NCBI RefSeq assembly: GCF_964340395.1
Contig: NC_135556.1
Coordinates: forward strand, 22,010,223-22,074,222
Direction: 5' to 3'
Source: Glandiceps talaboti
Lineage: Eukaryota > Hemichordata > Enteropneusta > Spengelidae
DNA length: 64,000 nt
In this document: positions 30,637-41,964 of the stretch, piece after piece
How the letters are laid out: every line of letters starts with the position of its first letter
Position numbering within the stretch: the first letter of the stretch is position 1
Made by a program: the position numbers and the translations under genes
Notes under the pieces: model-generated
The model's input: only the letters and a program-made list of their open reading frames with translations
The model's database searches: none
Told to the model about the DNA's origin: nothing

Positions 30637-33600
30637 TCATTTTACTTGTAACCGAACTGTGTGTCTCTCGTCGCTCATGTAGGAGCAATAGAAATCATAT
30701 GACCATGTGATGTTAGGATTGGCTTGGGTAGTTGTAACAGACTTTACGTATTTTTTCAACTCTCCGCCCTCGTCGCGACAAATTGCATCTACACAAATCG
30801 ACCTAACAGTGGAAGCTTCATTCATCAACTTACTTAGGGGAAAGAGCAATTTTTCAACGGCTACCCTAATGCTTTCATCCTGACGACCATTATTTATCAA
30901 ACGGTTGTAGAAGTCCCTGTTGACTACTCTTATTGTGATATTCCTAATGCTCGCACTTTTCACAAGTGCTGACCTCAAACTATCAAAATCAAACCGCTCT
31001 ACCATGAAGCCGCCAAGAATCAAAATCAGAGATTCCAGTTTCTTTGACGAGGTGATGATAGAACAAATTTCGTCGATATCACCTGCAATGGTTACTGAGG
31101 GGAAAGCTTCTTGTTGAGCCACCGCCTCGAAAATTGGCTCACGCGGCTGTACTCTTAAATTGCTCGTGGACATTAAAGACAAAACCCAGGTAACCATGCC
31201 GAAATGTTCAAATTTGGGACTTGCTTCTACTATGGCTCTGCTAAGCTCGTAGGGAACATTATCCGGGTGTTCAACATCGTTAAACATGTAAAAACTGGCT
31301 CTTGTTGTAACGTTAGGTTCCTTTACGAAATCGCGGATACCGCGGACGTGTTCACTTTGGTCTCCGAATACATGAAGGAAAAACGAAACTTCCTTGAATT
31401 TCTTACGTTGAAACTCTTCGAACGGAACATGCTGTACTGAAGATCGCAGTTGCAATAAAGCGAGCCCGAACTTACTGACATTTTGCTGATCTGCGGTGTC
31501 AATTAGTGTTTGCAAGACCGTTCCAAATCTCTCTTTCTGACCGCCCGATTTGAAATTGTATAATCTATTCGCCGGAGGTATTCTGTACCGGGGTAAACAT
31601 CCTATGAAAACATCATCTAACGCTTCGAGCTTAGGAATACACGTATTCGCTGTATCTATCAGTTTGATAGCGTCGTCGATATCTGGTTCGATGCTACAAA
31701 TTGCGAGGGTCGCTAAAGTACAGTTTCTATTAAGCTGTACCAGTAACTTTGACAAGGGGGTTTCTCCTTCGATTTTAGGGTCGAACTTTCCTCGGCCTTT
31801 CAACAAGAACACCAGACTTGTGATACACTTTTCGGGAATTCGGTCGTCTTTCTCACTCTGGTAATTTATGAGATTCGCGATTTCGTGAAGGATATTTACC
31901 TTACAACTGATGACAAATGGATGTTCATCAATATTTGCGGCTCTTTCAAAAAGGAAAGAATAATCCTGCCAAAACAAAGGACATGTTTCCAGAATTTCCA
32001 AACCAAGGCATTTGGGCATTACTTCAGAGAATATTGAAACTAACTCGCTGCTGTGTTCACATTCTCGGAGACATTCAAAACAAAATGCAACAAAAAATGA
32101 CATTTTTTGCATAGTCTCGTGATCTTTTAAGGCTGCCAGACATGGTACTGCGGTCAGTATATCAACGTATGATTTAAACGCTATCCCGGCTTTGTCTTTC
32201 AGTATACCACAGACAAATCGTAAGATTTGGGAGTTACTTTCCGGAGACTCCAGAAGCTGCTTGAAAAACGTGTCAACATTGGTGTCTTCCCCTATGTTTT
32301 CACTTATATGTTTTGCTAAAAAGTATTCTTGCCACGTTCGATGGAAAAAATAGTAAATATCTGTCGCGCTGTTGCTAGCCACATTATCTCTCACAAGGAA
32401 ACCGATCTCTATTGATTTGGGATCAGATATTTCCGAATATTTGAGAATCAAATGACTCTCAGACAATTTTCTAGCATTGTAAGCACGGTATACATCAGAA
32501 GCCAGTGATCGCGCATGCGTTAAAGCTTCATCATTTGTAAGGTCATTTTTTGCATAATGTCGTTTTAAAATGCAACTGTAAGTTTGGGAGTAAAGATCAG
32601 TGATGAGTTGTGGAAAACTAGGCACCTCTTTCACCTCTTTGTAGTCTTGCCAGAGAACACAAAGAAAGGACACATACAGAGGATTACAAAGGAAACTCTC
32701 ATCAAACTCAAACTTTGATTTATGTATTGCTTCCAATAGGCCTGAAACCATACTAGGATCTTCGTAATCAGAAAAGTATTTACCTACATATTCTGTGTAA
32801 GTAGCTTCACTAAATCCCTTGACAACAAACCAAAGATTCGTCTGAATCAATTCGTGATCACGCTCATGTGGCCGTGTCGTAGTTATGGAAGTGCAATTTT
32901 CAAACATTCTGTTCCACATAATGTGGCAAGCTTCATTTTCATTTCTATTCATGTTTGAGGTTATCTCATCATATCCATCAAATATGAATAAAATGTCTTT
33001 ACTGTTACATTTGATGTACCGGTAAAGCTGAACTCTCGACATCTTTGCATCATCGGGTAGAAGCTGATCAAATATAGCATCAACAATACTGTCATGTTGC
33101 TTCATGTGCTTTAAAGCAATGAGAAAGACTAACTTATATTTGGACAACTTTTCCTCATCACAAGACCAATCATAAGCTAACTTTCTAGCAAATACAGACT
33201 TGCCTATGGCAGGGGACCCCTTTACTACTATTCGTTTAACTTCACTGTCCTGTAATCGATCAAATACATCATGTTCCCGTTCCAGTTTTTCCCCCGTTCG
33301 GAAAGCTGATCTTCGATCTGCCTTTTCGACGACAAGTTGCGTGTAGACATCCTTCAGGTGTAGAACGAATTTTGGGTTCCATGGCAGGGGTTCAAATTGG
33401 GCGAAATCTGTATCATACTTTCCTTTGAGGTGACTGGCGAGCCATTCAACAGTTTTCTCAGATGGATCTTTAAAAAACAAAGTTAGTAACAATCATTCGG
33501 TTTGTTGGGAAATGATATGAAAATAATTATGATGAGATAATATTAGGCCTGATAAAAAAATGTGTGAACAGTTCCGATTACACTCAATTTTACCTTAGAA

Positions 33601-36474
33601 AAGGTGGGGTAGGTAGATTAATTATTGTTTTTTGTTTTTTCAGTCGTGAGTTTCTAGTTCAGGTATTTGTGCGTTTTCCAAATGGTCTCTGTGTTACTGG
33701 CGTCTTCCCATCACATGTACAGCCATTACACAGTACTAGTTTTATATAGTCCTTTTAAGTTGATGTCAGTTTCCGCGTCCACTATTTCTGGCGAACTTCA
33801 CAATTTTCACGATTTTATTATTCTTTTCTCCAATATATAAAGGTTTTAGGATCGGCAGTGAAAAATTAACTAGATGGGGTTGGGTAACCGGAACCAAATA
33901 ATTATTGCTTTAATGACGTCATGTTCAGTTGCTACAATGTCAATCTTGCCATGTACCCATACCGCCTTTGATATATTCATATTCCGATGCACTAGCATGA
34001 CACATTACTAGTATTGGAGGTAATAGTTTCACAAGATATAACGACCATTATACATCGGTTTCTGACCTCCATTACAATCCAAATCGTGATTAATGACTCC
34101 AATGCTCTTGAAACTGGTGTAATGCGCATAAAGATACACTTTGACCACGTGAACACCTGGCCTTATCATTGTGATGTGCACATGCGTACTTAAAACATGT
34201 TTAGTATGAGTGTGCGTATAGCACCATGTACATATCCCTGTATAGAGGTAGGAACTTGTATATTTCCAGTCAGAAAACCAAACATTTCCTATAAATTCGA
34301 CACGTACTAAATCTAGATTTCTCACCTGAATCATACATCAATACACACCAATCGGTATCCGACTAACCTGTTTACTTTGCTGTCGAGATACGTCGTTATT
34401 TGATCGTACCTCCTAGCCCTCGTATTCTCAGAATAGGAGGGCTAATTTTCTTTGTTGTAATCATCAAGATTGTCTGTTCTTGTTAACGCTTAGAGCGACA
34501 TGACATTATTTAATGTGTACATGTATTCAGGTAACACATCCTATGACAGCCATTATGTACCGTAATCAACTTTGTGTCAGATTTGATTGAAATCGAATAT
34601 TGCATGTCAGACAAATGACGTATTACGGACGGGCACACGAAGGGATGGACGGAGCCAGTTGTAACTAAAAGGCAAGTAAAAAAGAATTTGCACCACAGTG
34701 ACTTGTTTTTCCGACCCCAAACTGCCAGGCTTGCACTTTGCATCACCAATTTCCCATTGACTGCTCTAAATCTGGTACTAGCGTACATATTATTTGTGGA
34801 AACACCTTTATCTTATTTGTGTCCTTGGGATTCTAAGAATACTCACCTACAAAGTCCATCAATTTGTTCACTAAATCTTGACGTCCAATTTTTGTCAGTG
34901 AAGTCTCAAGAAAGGTCGTATCGTCTACGGAAAACAGCTGGTGAGTGGACAAGATCGCCAGCAAAATATGTGGGTCAATATTAATGCATCCTTCTGTGTC
35001 TTCGCTTAGTGCCTCCTTCAAGGAACGCGTAGTTTCTACATTGTCTATTTTCAGACACAAATCCAAGAGGTCCGTTCTGTTTGCTATAATATAATAGACA
35101 GTATAATTTATTAATATTATTTACAAATGATTTCACATTCAAAATGAAGTTTAAAATGAAAACTGATGACACTGTCATTCTCAGATTGCAATCAAAGAGT
35201 GTTTTGATTTTGTTGAAAAGTACAACTAATTAAAGTGATAATACATATCAACGAAAATTTACACTAATGTGTATAGAATAGGATCGAGCTGAACATTTCA
35301 CAAAGTAAATACACTGGAACACATTTTTTCTCTGTATGACAAATGTATTTTTCACGCTTTTTAAACTTTTGCATATAGGCCTGAGGCCTACTAAGAAAGC
35401 AATAAACATATCCTCACTAGAATTCATACAAAATGTTGTTATGATTATTCTTTTTACAATCACCGTCATCCTGATGATCACAACCTCATAAACAAGCTCA
35501 TAAAAATTTACCATAATATAGGATGCAAAAAACAACAATCACTACAAAATGTACAACATTTGGCATATCGGAAGATTTTTCAATTCTCATTCAAAATGAA
35601 ACTCGAATTTTAATTTACTAGTATAATATAATGATTCGAATTATTCAAAGTAGTGCTCAAAAAGTTACTGACCGGATTTTTTTTTGTAACTCATTCAAAA
35701 ATGGTGTTCAAAAAATAACAAGTAAAGATGAATTTATACTGTTTAGAAAAGTCACGAACTTACTGATAAGGTGAACAATGGTAGCATATAGTCGGCCATT
35801 TCAGAATAGCATTTGATGCGTATACACGTGGCAGAAAGGCTATGGTAAATGTTCAACAACCATACAGTTGCCAAATGATACATGGATAAAGGAATATGCT
35901 TATTTTTGTAGTTTAGACCTCAATTTGCGCCCATTCTTATCGATTTTAAGTTTCAACCAAACTTATTTTGGTGTGATTGCCTTATAATCTATTTTAGGGT
36001 ATTATGTTTGGGTCATTAGATGTTATTCCGTATTATGTTTGGGACATTAGATGTCATTCCGTATTATGTTTGGGACATTAGATGTCATTCCGTATAATGT
36101 TTGGGACATTAGATGTCATTCCCGTATGAAGATCCCTAATCATTTACGCCACTGCCATAGAATGGACAGCTATATTTGCGACACAGAAATACGAATTAGC
36201 TTAGTAAAGGTTTGAATGCACTTAATTGTTTTCGCGTTCATTTTGTCCAAATACAGTCCTATCAATGATAAGGGACTATGGTCCAAACTATACCATTCCA
36301 CACTGATTGCAGAATATGTCTTATTAAATAGGAACTGTAGCTTGTAGGGTCTATGGTAGAATGAGCGCGAGACGAGCTAGGAATACACATTCGCGTACAC
36401 CTACCTTTTGAAAGCTCGTCCGCTATGTGAGAGAGAATTGTCTTCAACGACTCTGGGTATCGGAGTCCAGACAT
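30637..36474 (-). CDS. DED-NACHT domain protein (NLR-like, no LRR seen)
   Basis: Three exons on the minus strand join in phase (1, then 1): 36474-36405, 35083-34847 and 33467-30637. They encode 1045 residues from MSGLRYPESLK. Residues about 6-102 look like a death-effector-type fold: an opening helix (SLKTILSHIADELSKANRTD) and a closing FLETSLTKIGRQDLVNKLMD, close to the DED F/L-rich ending. The large last exon opens a NACHT NTPase. It has Walker A GSPAIGKS at about 186-193, Walker B DILFIFDGYDEI at about 260-271, and an ITTTRPHE strand typical of STAND ATPases. NACHT proteins act as ligand-triggered oligomerising switches, and a DED would couple this one to caspase-8-like or FADD-like partners (inference). 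The C-terminal roughly 500 residues show no LxxLxLxxN repeats that I can see. The sensor region is therefore unassigned, or the LRRs are very divergent. No frameshifts are seen. Confidence 0.85.
33493..34846. other. Intron 2 of the DED-NACHT gene
   Basis: Non-coding. It contains an unidentified stretch at about 34370-34690 with repetitive character (cctcctagccctcgtattct near 34410; a ggacgg-rich end near 34627). I see no exon in it. Confidence 0.4.
35999..36122. repeat. 31-bp tandem repeat, four copies
   Basis: Four consecutive copies of gtattatgtttgggacatta followed by gatgtcattcc. Only a few substitutions separate them, mostly in the first copy. It lies in intron 1 of the DED-NACHT gene. 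Confidence 0.9.
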
Positions 36475-37205
36475 GGTCCTACGTTACTTTAGTACAGCAA
36501 CTAGGGACAAAATGTGTCCAGTGGACGTATATATACGGCGCGTTGACTGATATAACAAGGTGCATTCCCTCACATCACAAAATAGTTATATATTTGTTAA
36601 ATTTCAGTTCATTAGTAGACCTTTAGGTCACAACCGTAATGATTGTAAATATTGATTGAAGAACATAGTACGGAAGGTCGCGAGTCTTGGGGAACAGTCA
36701 TAAACTGGGGTAAATCAGACGATAAATCACTAAGATATATTTGTTTCAGAAGTGTGATAGACTCGGTGTCGCCATGAACAGATAAATGCCAGACAAAGTG
36801 TGTCACCTTGTTCCAGACACCTGGTTTTACACATCAAAAATACATCTAATGTCATACAAAATGGGTGACCTATTTAATGTTCAATTTTTTACTAGAAAGA
36901 TAACATCAAGATTAAACAATTTTTTAGTACAACTGAGAATCAGTTTTGCGTTATTGTAAATTGCGCTTGTGTATGTCTGAGTGTGTGAACGACTTAAAGT
37001 CATCAAAAACCATCACACTGATTGCCGTAATATTTAAGTTAAAGTGATCAGATTAGTGATTTTCAAGTTACGTTCAAAAAAAGATATTTTTCCATTAAAT
37101 CCTTCAATTGTATTCAGAGTACGTGTGTTACATGTACTGCTAATTCGACAATGTTCAGTCATGCTATAGGCATTGTAAAAGTGTTTTTCTGATTGTCTGT
37201 CTGTC

Positions 37206-37246
<41 letters not shown>

Positions 37247-38319
37247 ACACCTTAAAGTCAAAAACAGCTGGGCCGATTGTAATATATAATTTGGTAGTAA
37301 TGTTACTTTGGGTGACCGCCTCCAAGGTGTGTGATTTTGGTCAAAAGGTGATTTTGCTGGATTTTGTTAAAATAATTAAGCCCAAAAACTACTTGGCAGA
37401 TTGGTCCGAAACTTAGTGAGATGTGCAGATGAAGAATTGTTCATGACGTGATGTCCCCATGAGTGATATGTAAATCAGGTTTTTTACAATGTTCTATGGT
37501 TGGGGCTGAAATTGCCTTTTGGAAGTGGTATTCTGCAGAGTTTGTTCAAGACATTTTGACACACTTGGCCCCATCAACAATGACCACGCTCTTAGCAGCA
37601 GCCAACTATAGCTAGATAACAACATTATTGGACAGGCAAGTGAATAAACATTCAAAAGATGTATGAAAACATAACTAACCACAAGCGCAAGACCACGAGA
37701 ATACCAACAGTCAAATGAATGCAACTCGGAACTGGAAAATTGTCCACGAACTTAATATGTGACATATTGAGATTATAAAGTATCAATAAAGTCTGTGTAT
37801 ATAAATTCCGAATAACTGACACGATATATCAATAACCAATGTTGTTGAGAAGTTAAAATTCGCATCGCATGCTCAGTATGACTGCTACGTTATTTGTACA
37901 AAGTTAAAATGCAAACTCAAGGAAGGGAGCTGAAATTGAAATTGCCAAAGACAAAAAACTAGTATATGAGTAGTTATACAACTTTTTGGCTCGTCTCTAT
38001 TGTTCAAACCATGCTCTCTTTTTCTGTTACCGTACACTTTTCACTCATTAATTATAAATTCAAGTTAATCGGACTGCTTTCAACAAAGAAAAAGGCCGCT
38101 ACAAGTTAACTCAAACAAAGAAAGAGTCCACACCAAGTTAACCCAAAGAAAGAAAGAGTCCGCAGTTTAGTTATTCTCAACAATTGGGAATATATCAATG
38201 TTAACGAGGTAATACAAAAAGAAACAATCTGACAGGTGTACACAACCAATGAAAACAAAGAAGCTCGAAACCGGTGAAGTGCATTTAATTCCAGTCATAA
38301 TGAAAATACAATACACAAT
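36475..38319. other. Intergenic region upstream of the DED-NACHT gene
   Basis: The DED-NACHT promoter should lie just above 36474; on the minus strand I see no clear TATA element. A (GTCT)n-(GT)n microsatellite lies at 37194-37246. The rest is AT-rich with no gene-like frame. Confidence 0.45.
37194..37246. repeat. (GTCT)n-(GT)n microsatellite
   Basis: About 50 bp of gtct units passing into a gt run. The cysteine/valine open frame over it is an artefact. Confidence 0.95.
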
Positions 38320-38772
38320 TCAAAATGTAATTTGAATATTCGTGTTCTCTTTGACGACATTTATTGTAACTGGTGACGATTCAACAATCGAATCCTTCGA
38401 TGCAGTGTTACATTCAACAGTCTCACTGGAACCGCTTTCAGAAAGACGTAGGGTAGATCCTACCTGCACTTCTTTCCATACAGTAACACCCCATCGTGTC
38501 GCCTTGCGAGTGGCTGGTGGAACACGTGCTTTCTGGTATTCCTCCACTTTGATGTTATCAACCGGAGGTAGAAACCGAAATTCTTTTTGTATATCAGTTA
38601 ACTTAAAATCTTCAGCATCATCTACGTCGACCTGGGATAGAAAATATTCCCTATCCCAATTGACTACAGACTTTTGGAGCGACATAATACGAGACGAGGG
38701 AACCAACACTTCGACGACGGTTCGACTGTGGTGTCTGACTACGAGACACAATGCTGCCACACCCGAATACAC
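38320..38772 (-). CDS. Short ORF resembling Crypton/DUF3504-type N-terminal region
   Basis: A 150-codon frame containing ARVPPATRKATRWGVTVWKE. The pattern (NTRKST-like, then W-x-V-x-V-W-x-E/D-W) recalls the segment before the tyrosine-recombinase-like domain of Crypton-derived and ZMYM/QRICH-type proteins. No recombinase domain follows. The frame runs through an acidic, Ser-rich tail to a stop. A possible GT donor lies directly after the motif (KEVQ|gtagga), so this could be the first exon of a split gene or a truncated element. A foldback element begins 200 bp above it. The true start could be the internal Met before SLQKSVVNWD. Confidence 0.45.
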   Translation of the reverse strand: MYSGVAALCLVVRHHSRTVVEVLVPSSRIMSLQKSVVNWDREYFLSQVDVDDAEDFKLTDIQKEFRFLPPVDNIKVEEYQKARVPPATRKATRWGVTVWKEVQVGSTLRLSESGSSETVECNTASKDSIVESSPVTINVVKENTNIQITF

Positions 38773-38979
38773 ACGCGTATCTAATTATAATACTACCACC
38801 TGTTAAACTAAAATGTTCTATTTTTGATTGGCTAAACTCAGTTTCTCAATTCAGGCAAATGACAACGTGTTGTAAAACAGTCCCATCAATTGTAATTTAC
38901 ATAACGTGCTGCTGCGTTCATTGCCAGGGAGTAAGTCGCTTGAAAACTACAAAACTCGCCAAATTCGCAGTATAACTTC

Positions 38980-39140
38980 GTTATAGTACGTGTCCTCGGA
39001 CATTTATTGTTTTTATTCGGACAGTTTTGGTTAACCCATCAGTTATTTTGTCCTCGGCTGCGCCTCGGACAAAATAACAGACGGGTTAACCAAAACTGTC
39101 CGAATAAAAACAGTAAATGTCCTCTGACACGTACTATAAC
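38980..39140. mobile_element. Near-perfect 160-bp hairpin element
   Basis: The arms 38980-39053 and 39067-39140 are almost exact reverse complements. The outer ends are gttatagtacgtgtcctc and gacacgtactataac, and the arm interior includes ttattcggacagttttggtt. The loop is a short ggctgcgcc-containing segment. It is non-coding and probably a foldback MITE; the near identity of the arms suggests a young insertion or selection for pairing. Confidence 0.8.
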
Positions 39141-39462
39141 TATCAGTTACAATAATTGAATTACTGTCAGTAATTGTTTCGCTCTTTGTTACTCCTTAAA
39201 TAAAAACAAGGAGACAAATGGTCAATTCTAATTATCGAAAACCTAGAATCCATGCAAATACATTCCACATAAACTACAAACTACCGTGACATGACTTCTA
39301 TTTATTGCCATTAATGTATCATATACATGAGACTGCTATACAGAAGATATCAACCAAACACTAGAGTTAGCGTATCCTCTAAATATGTCCTTAATTGTGT
39401 GAATTATGATATTATGTGTCATAATTTAGTGTTATACGACTAAAATAACGACTCGTAGGAAT

Positions 39463-40350
39463 TTAAATTCCATTGGTTTTAATGATAGATTTTACCACGT
39501 CTTCAGTTGGGAAATCCATTGCTACGATGCCAAGTCTCTGTCCCTCTTTCTCTGAGAATCCCCCGATAAACTTTAGAAGATGTTCGTTGATTTTGCTGGC
39601 AACGGCGAATGGACTAGGTTGTGAATGGAAACCACAACTGCCACCCAAAAAAGTAAGAAACGTTGTGGTAGGTTCTCCGCTAGTTGCCTTATAGAGATGG
39701 GTTTTAATATCGTCCCATTTCTTTCCAACATCGACATCAGATAAACTACGCAGTCGGCTTCTTTTACCAAAAGCACTTATGGAAGGATCTTTCTTAGTTT
39801 CTTCAAAATCAAGGAGAAGGATCATCTTTCCACGAACCTCACCAAGCTGCACTGCACACGAGGTATGCTTTCTGAAGTTGTGCACTTGTGCCCCTGAATC
39901 GGTAATATATTCATCTAGTGTGTCTTCTACAGATCGGGTATTTAGTTGCCAAATTGCCTCCTCTCTGAGGTGGACAACTATCGTTTCACTGTTATAACGC
40001 TTTAGATGTGCTACGACTTCACGAAACACTCTGGACAAGGTAGCATACTGGAAGTTTGTAACTTCGTGAATAGGAAGGCCATTCTTATAGTGTCTACACC
40101 CTATGTCGATGAATCGAATACCCGCTTCCAGTTGGGATTGCAGAGGCCAATGTTGACACTCAATGTTCATGCCGTAACAACTAATAGATGCATGGGTACC
40201 TGGAATTGATAGGTTTGAGACCAGTGTATCATCGGGAACCCCCTTCATCCAGTCCGGCCACCTTTCCTTTGGATATCGTGCTGTTGTCCCATCAAGTTTG
40301 TTTCCCATGTTGTTCAGTCTAAGTTTAGTGTCTGACAGAGTCGATAGCAC
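39463..40350 (-). CDS. PI-PLC X-domain (bacterial-type) family protein
   Basis: An intronless 295-codon frame. Recognisable PI-PLC X-box features are WPDWMKGVPDDTLVSNLSIP then GTHAS with His53, GIRFIDIGCRHYKNGLPIHEV with His95, ETIVVHLREE, and GEVRGKMILLLDFEE. The family cleaves phosphatidylinositol with two catalytic histidines, matching His53 and His95. Two other expected residues differ. The Asp usually following the first His (GTHDS) is Ala54, and the Arg of the usual DIR motif is Gly84, with an Arg two places later. Activity may therefore be reduced, altered or metal-dependent (inference). There is no signal peptide. A second Met at residue 15 starts MGNK, which could be the true start and a myristoylation site, although the sixth residue is not ideal. 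The adjacent gene is also intronless and on the same strand. Confidence 0.85.
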   Translation of the reverse strand: MLSTLSDTKLRLNNMGNKLDGTTARYPKERWPDWMKGVPDDTLVSNLSIPGTHASISCYGMNIECQHWPLQSQLEAGIRFIDIGCRHYKNGLPIHEVTNFQYATLSRVFREVVAHLKRYNSETIVVHLREEAIWQLNTRSVEDTLDEYITDSGAQVHNFRKHTSCAVQLGEVRGKMILLLDFEETKKDPSISAFGKRSRLRSLSDVDVGKKWDDIKTHLYKATSGEPTTTFLTFLGGSCGFHSQPSPFAVASKINEHLLKFIGGFSEKEGQRLGIVAMDFPTEDVVKSIIKTNGI

Positions 40351-40844
40351 GTTGACTGCATGAAGGGCAAAAGTTCACGAATGGAACACGTGGTACTTTG
40401 TTGGTGGAACATTGATTTGAAATGTGTTTCGGTACGACTAGGGTCTGCAAGCTAGGAAGGGTCATGTATATTTACAGGAACGTTCTGCAATCACAATCAT
40501 ATTGCTTGCTTAATTAACATTCATCGGTCGTCATACTACTGTCAAATTACAAAACTTGACTTTTTCATGTCAGTTCACATTAAAAAACATATCAGGCCAA
40601 CTGTTCATCACAATGTTTTAATTAATGTTTGGTATAATTATGTTATTGGACGGAAACATTTTTTAAATCAATATCAAATTTTGATAAATTTTGTCCTTAG
40701 ATAATATGTCTAGGCCTCAAAATTATATAAGGTTAGGCAGACAAAATAAACACAATGATAATACCACAGCAGATGATAATCCGCCTGTCATTCGTTTACT
40801 ACATTAGGTAATTTGATGTAAGTACACTTGTTGCTTATTTTCTA
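40351..40844. other. Spacer between PI-PLC-like and sulfotransferase-like genes
   Basis: About 500 bp of AT-rich sequence between the sulfotransferase-like stop and the PI-PLC-like start, both on the minus strand. It would have to contain the PI-PLC promoter. No clear element is seen. Confidence 0.4.
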
Positions 40845-41645
40845 TTAAGTTTTGAAGTTGCGCATTTTCTCATAAATTTCAGTATCTTTCTCTATTAGTT
40901 GTTTTAATTCAGGTATCTGGTCTTCTGTGGCATGCTGGTTTGCTGGTTTTACAAAGCTCTCACTGTCGAGAGCAGTTTCGTACACTTTGCTTTCCGCCAC
41001 TTTCGGCATTTTGAATACTGAAGGCCAATGGTGATTATTCCAACTTTCCCAATTAAGCATACTCTCGCAGAAAGTAATTCCGGTAGCTTCACAAAATTTC
41101 AACAGCGTTTCGCGAGGATGATTTACCAGATCACCTGAGTCGATGACGATGGGCTTATGGCCTTTCTCCTTCAGGTGGTTGTATAAAGAATAGAGATGTG
41201 AAATGCTAAGGAATTGCATTATCAGACCTATCAAATCCTCTTGAAATATGCCGAACGACTCATTCACATCGTGGATGGTTTCATGCGCCGATCGAATCGC
41301 TTCACTTGGTTCTCGTATCAAGAAGACATGCTGATATCCTTCAGGTATATACTCCAGTTTGTGAAGAGCCGGTAATGCTGTGTGATCCATGGCAAAAATA
41401 GCTTCTTTGCCAGGGTAATCTTCTTCTAATTTCTTTTTGACATCCTTATACTTGTAACCTTCAATTTTACCTATCTGGTTCGGAATAAAGAAAACCCTTT
41501 CTTCACCGAAAAGTGCAGCCATGGTAAAGAGATCGTGGAATACCTTGAAAGTTGATACAGATGCCATCGACAACTCAAATGCCACAGCTCTACTCCTGAA
41601 TTGAGCCCACAACATTACTCTCGGAACTTGCTTCTGTTCTGCCAT
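40845..41645 (-). CDS. Sulfotransferase-like P-loop protein
   Basis: An intronless 266-codon frame. The N-terminal segment VMLWAQFRSRAVAFELSMAS (residues 10-29) corresponds to the PAPS 5'-phosphosulfate-binding loop seen as LWAxPRSxSTAFE in the bacterial-like sulfotransferase group. HVFLIREPSEAIRSAHETI (about 106-124) corresponds to the 3'-phosphate-binding segment (FLIRDP...S). IVIDSGDLVNHPRETLLKFC is the usual later conserved block before the C-terminal region. The Pro and the SerThr pair of the loop are replaced (FRSRAVAFE), so sulfate transfer is not assured. The acceptor substrate is unknown. There is no signal peptide or membrane anchor, which argues for a cytosolic enzyme. A 5' untranslated exon is possible. 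Confidence 0.75.
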   Translation of the reverse strand: MAEQKQVPRVMLWAQFRSRAVAFELSMASVSTFKVFHDLFTMAALFGEERVFFIPNQIGKIEGYKYKDVKKKLEEDYPGKEAIFAMDHTALPALHKLEYIPEGYQHVFLIREPSEAIRSAHETIHDVNESFGIFQEDLIGLIMQFLSISHLYSLYNHLKEKGHKPIVIDSGDLVNHPRETLLKFCEATGITFCESMLNWESWNNHHWPSVFKMPKVAESKVYETALDSESFVKPANQHATEDQIPELKQLIEKDTEIYEKMRNFKT

Positions 41646-41804
41646 AGTTTCTAGTTTGTATCGAAAGAAAATGAAAATTAAATGTTTAGAGGTTCCATCC
41701 TTTATTTATCTACATAAAACTTATAACGTGCGTGGAAGACATTTAGCTTTCAAAGAAATGCGTATGTTTTGTTTCTGTTGCTCGGTGTGTTTTGCATTCT
41801 GACT

Positions 41805-41964
41805 ACGTGTGTGTGTGTGTGTGTGTGCTCGCGCGTGTATGTGTGCTCGCGCGTATATTTGTGTCGTCACTTTTATTACAGAACCACATATATATATATG
41901 TATTTATTTTATTCATTTATTCATTTATGTATGTATTTATTTATTTATTTATATAATCACCCGT
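41805..41964. repeat. GT and TTTA simple repeats
   Basis: A gtgtgt/gcgcgt run followed by tatat and ttta/ttca units, upstream of the sulfotransferase-like gene. No gene. Confidence 0.8.

Noticed and set aside
38342-38806. 154-codon plus-strand frame opposite the Crypton-like ORF
   Set aside because: Shadow of the minus-strand frame, with no recognisable motif.
38971-38985. loxP-like ataacttcgttata sequence
   Set aside because: It is the edge of the 160-bp hairpin element, lacks the second loxP arm, and has no recombinase context.
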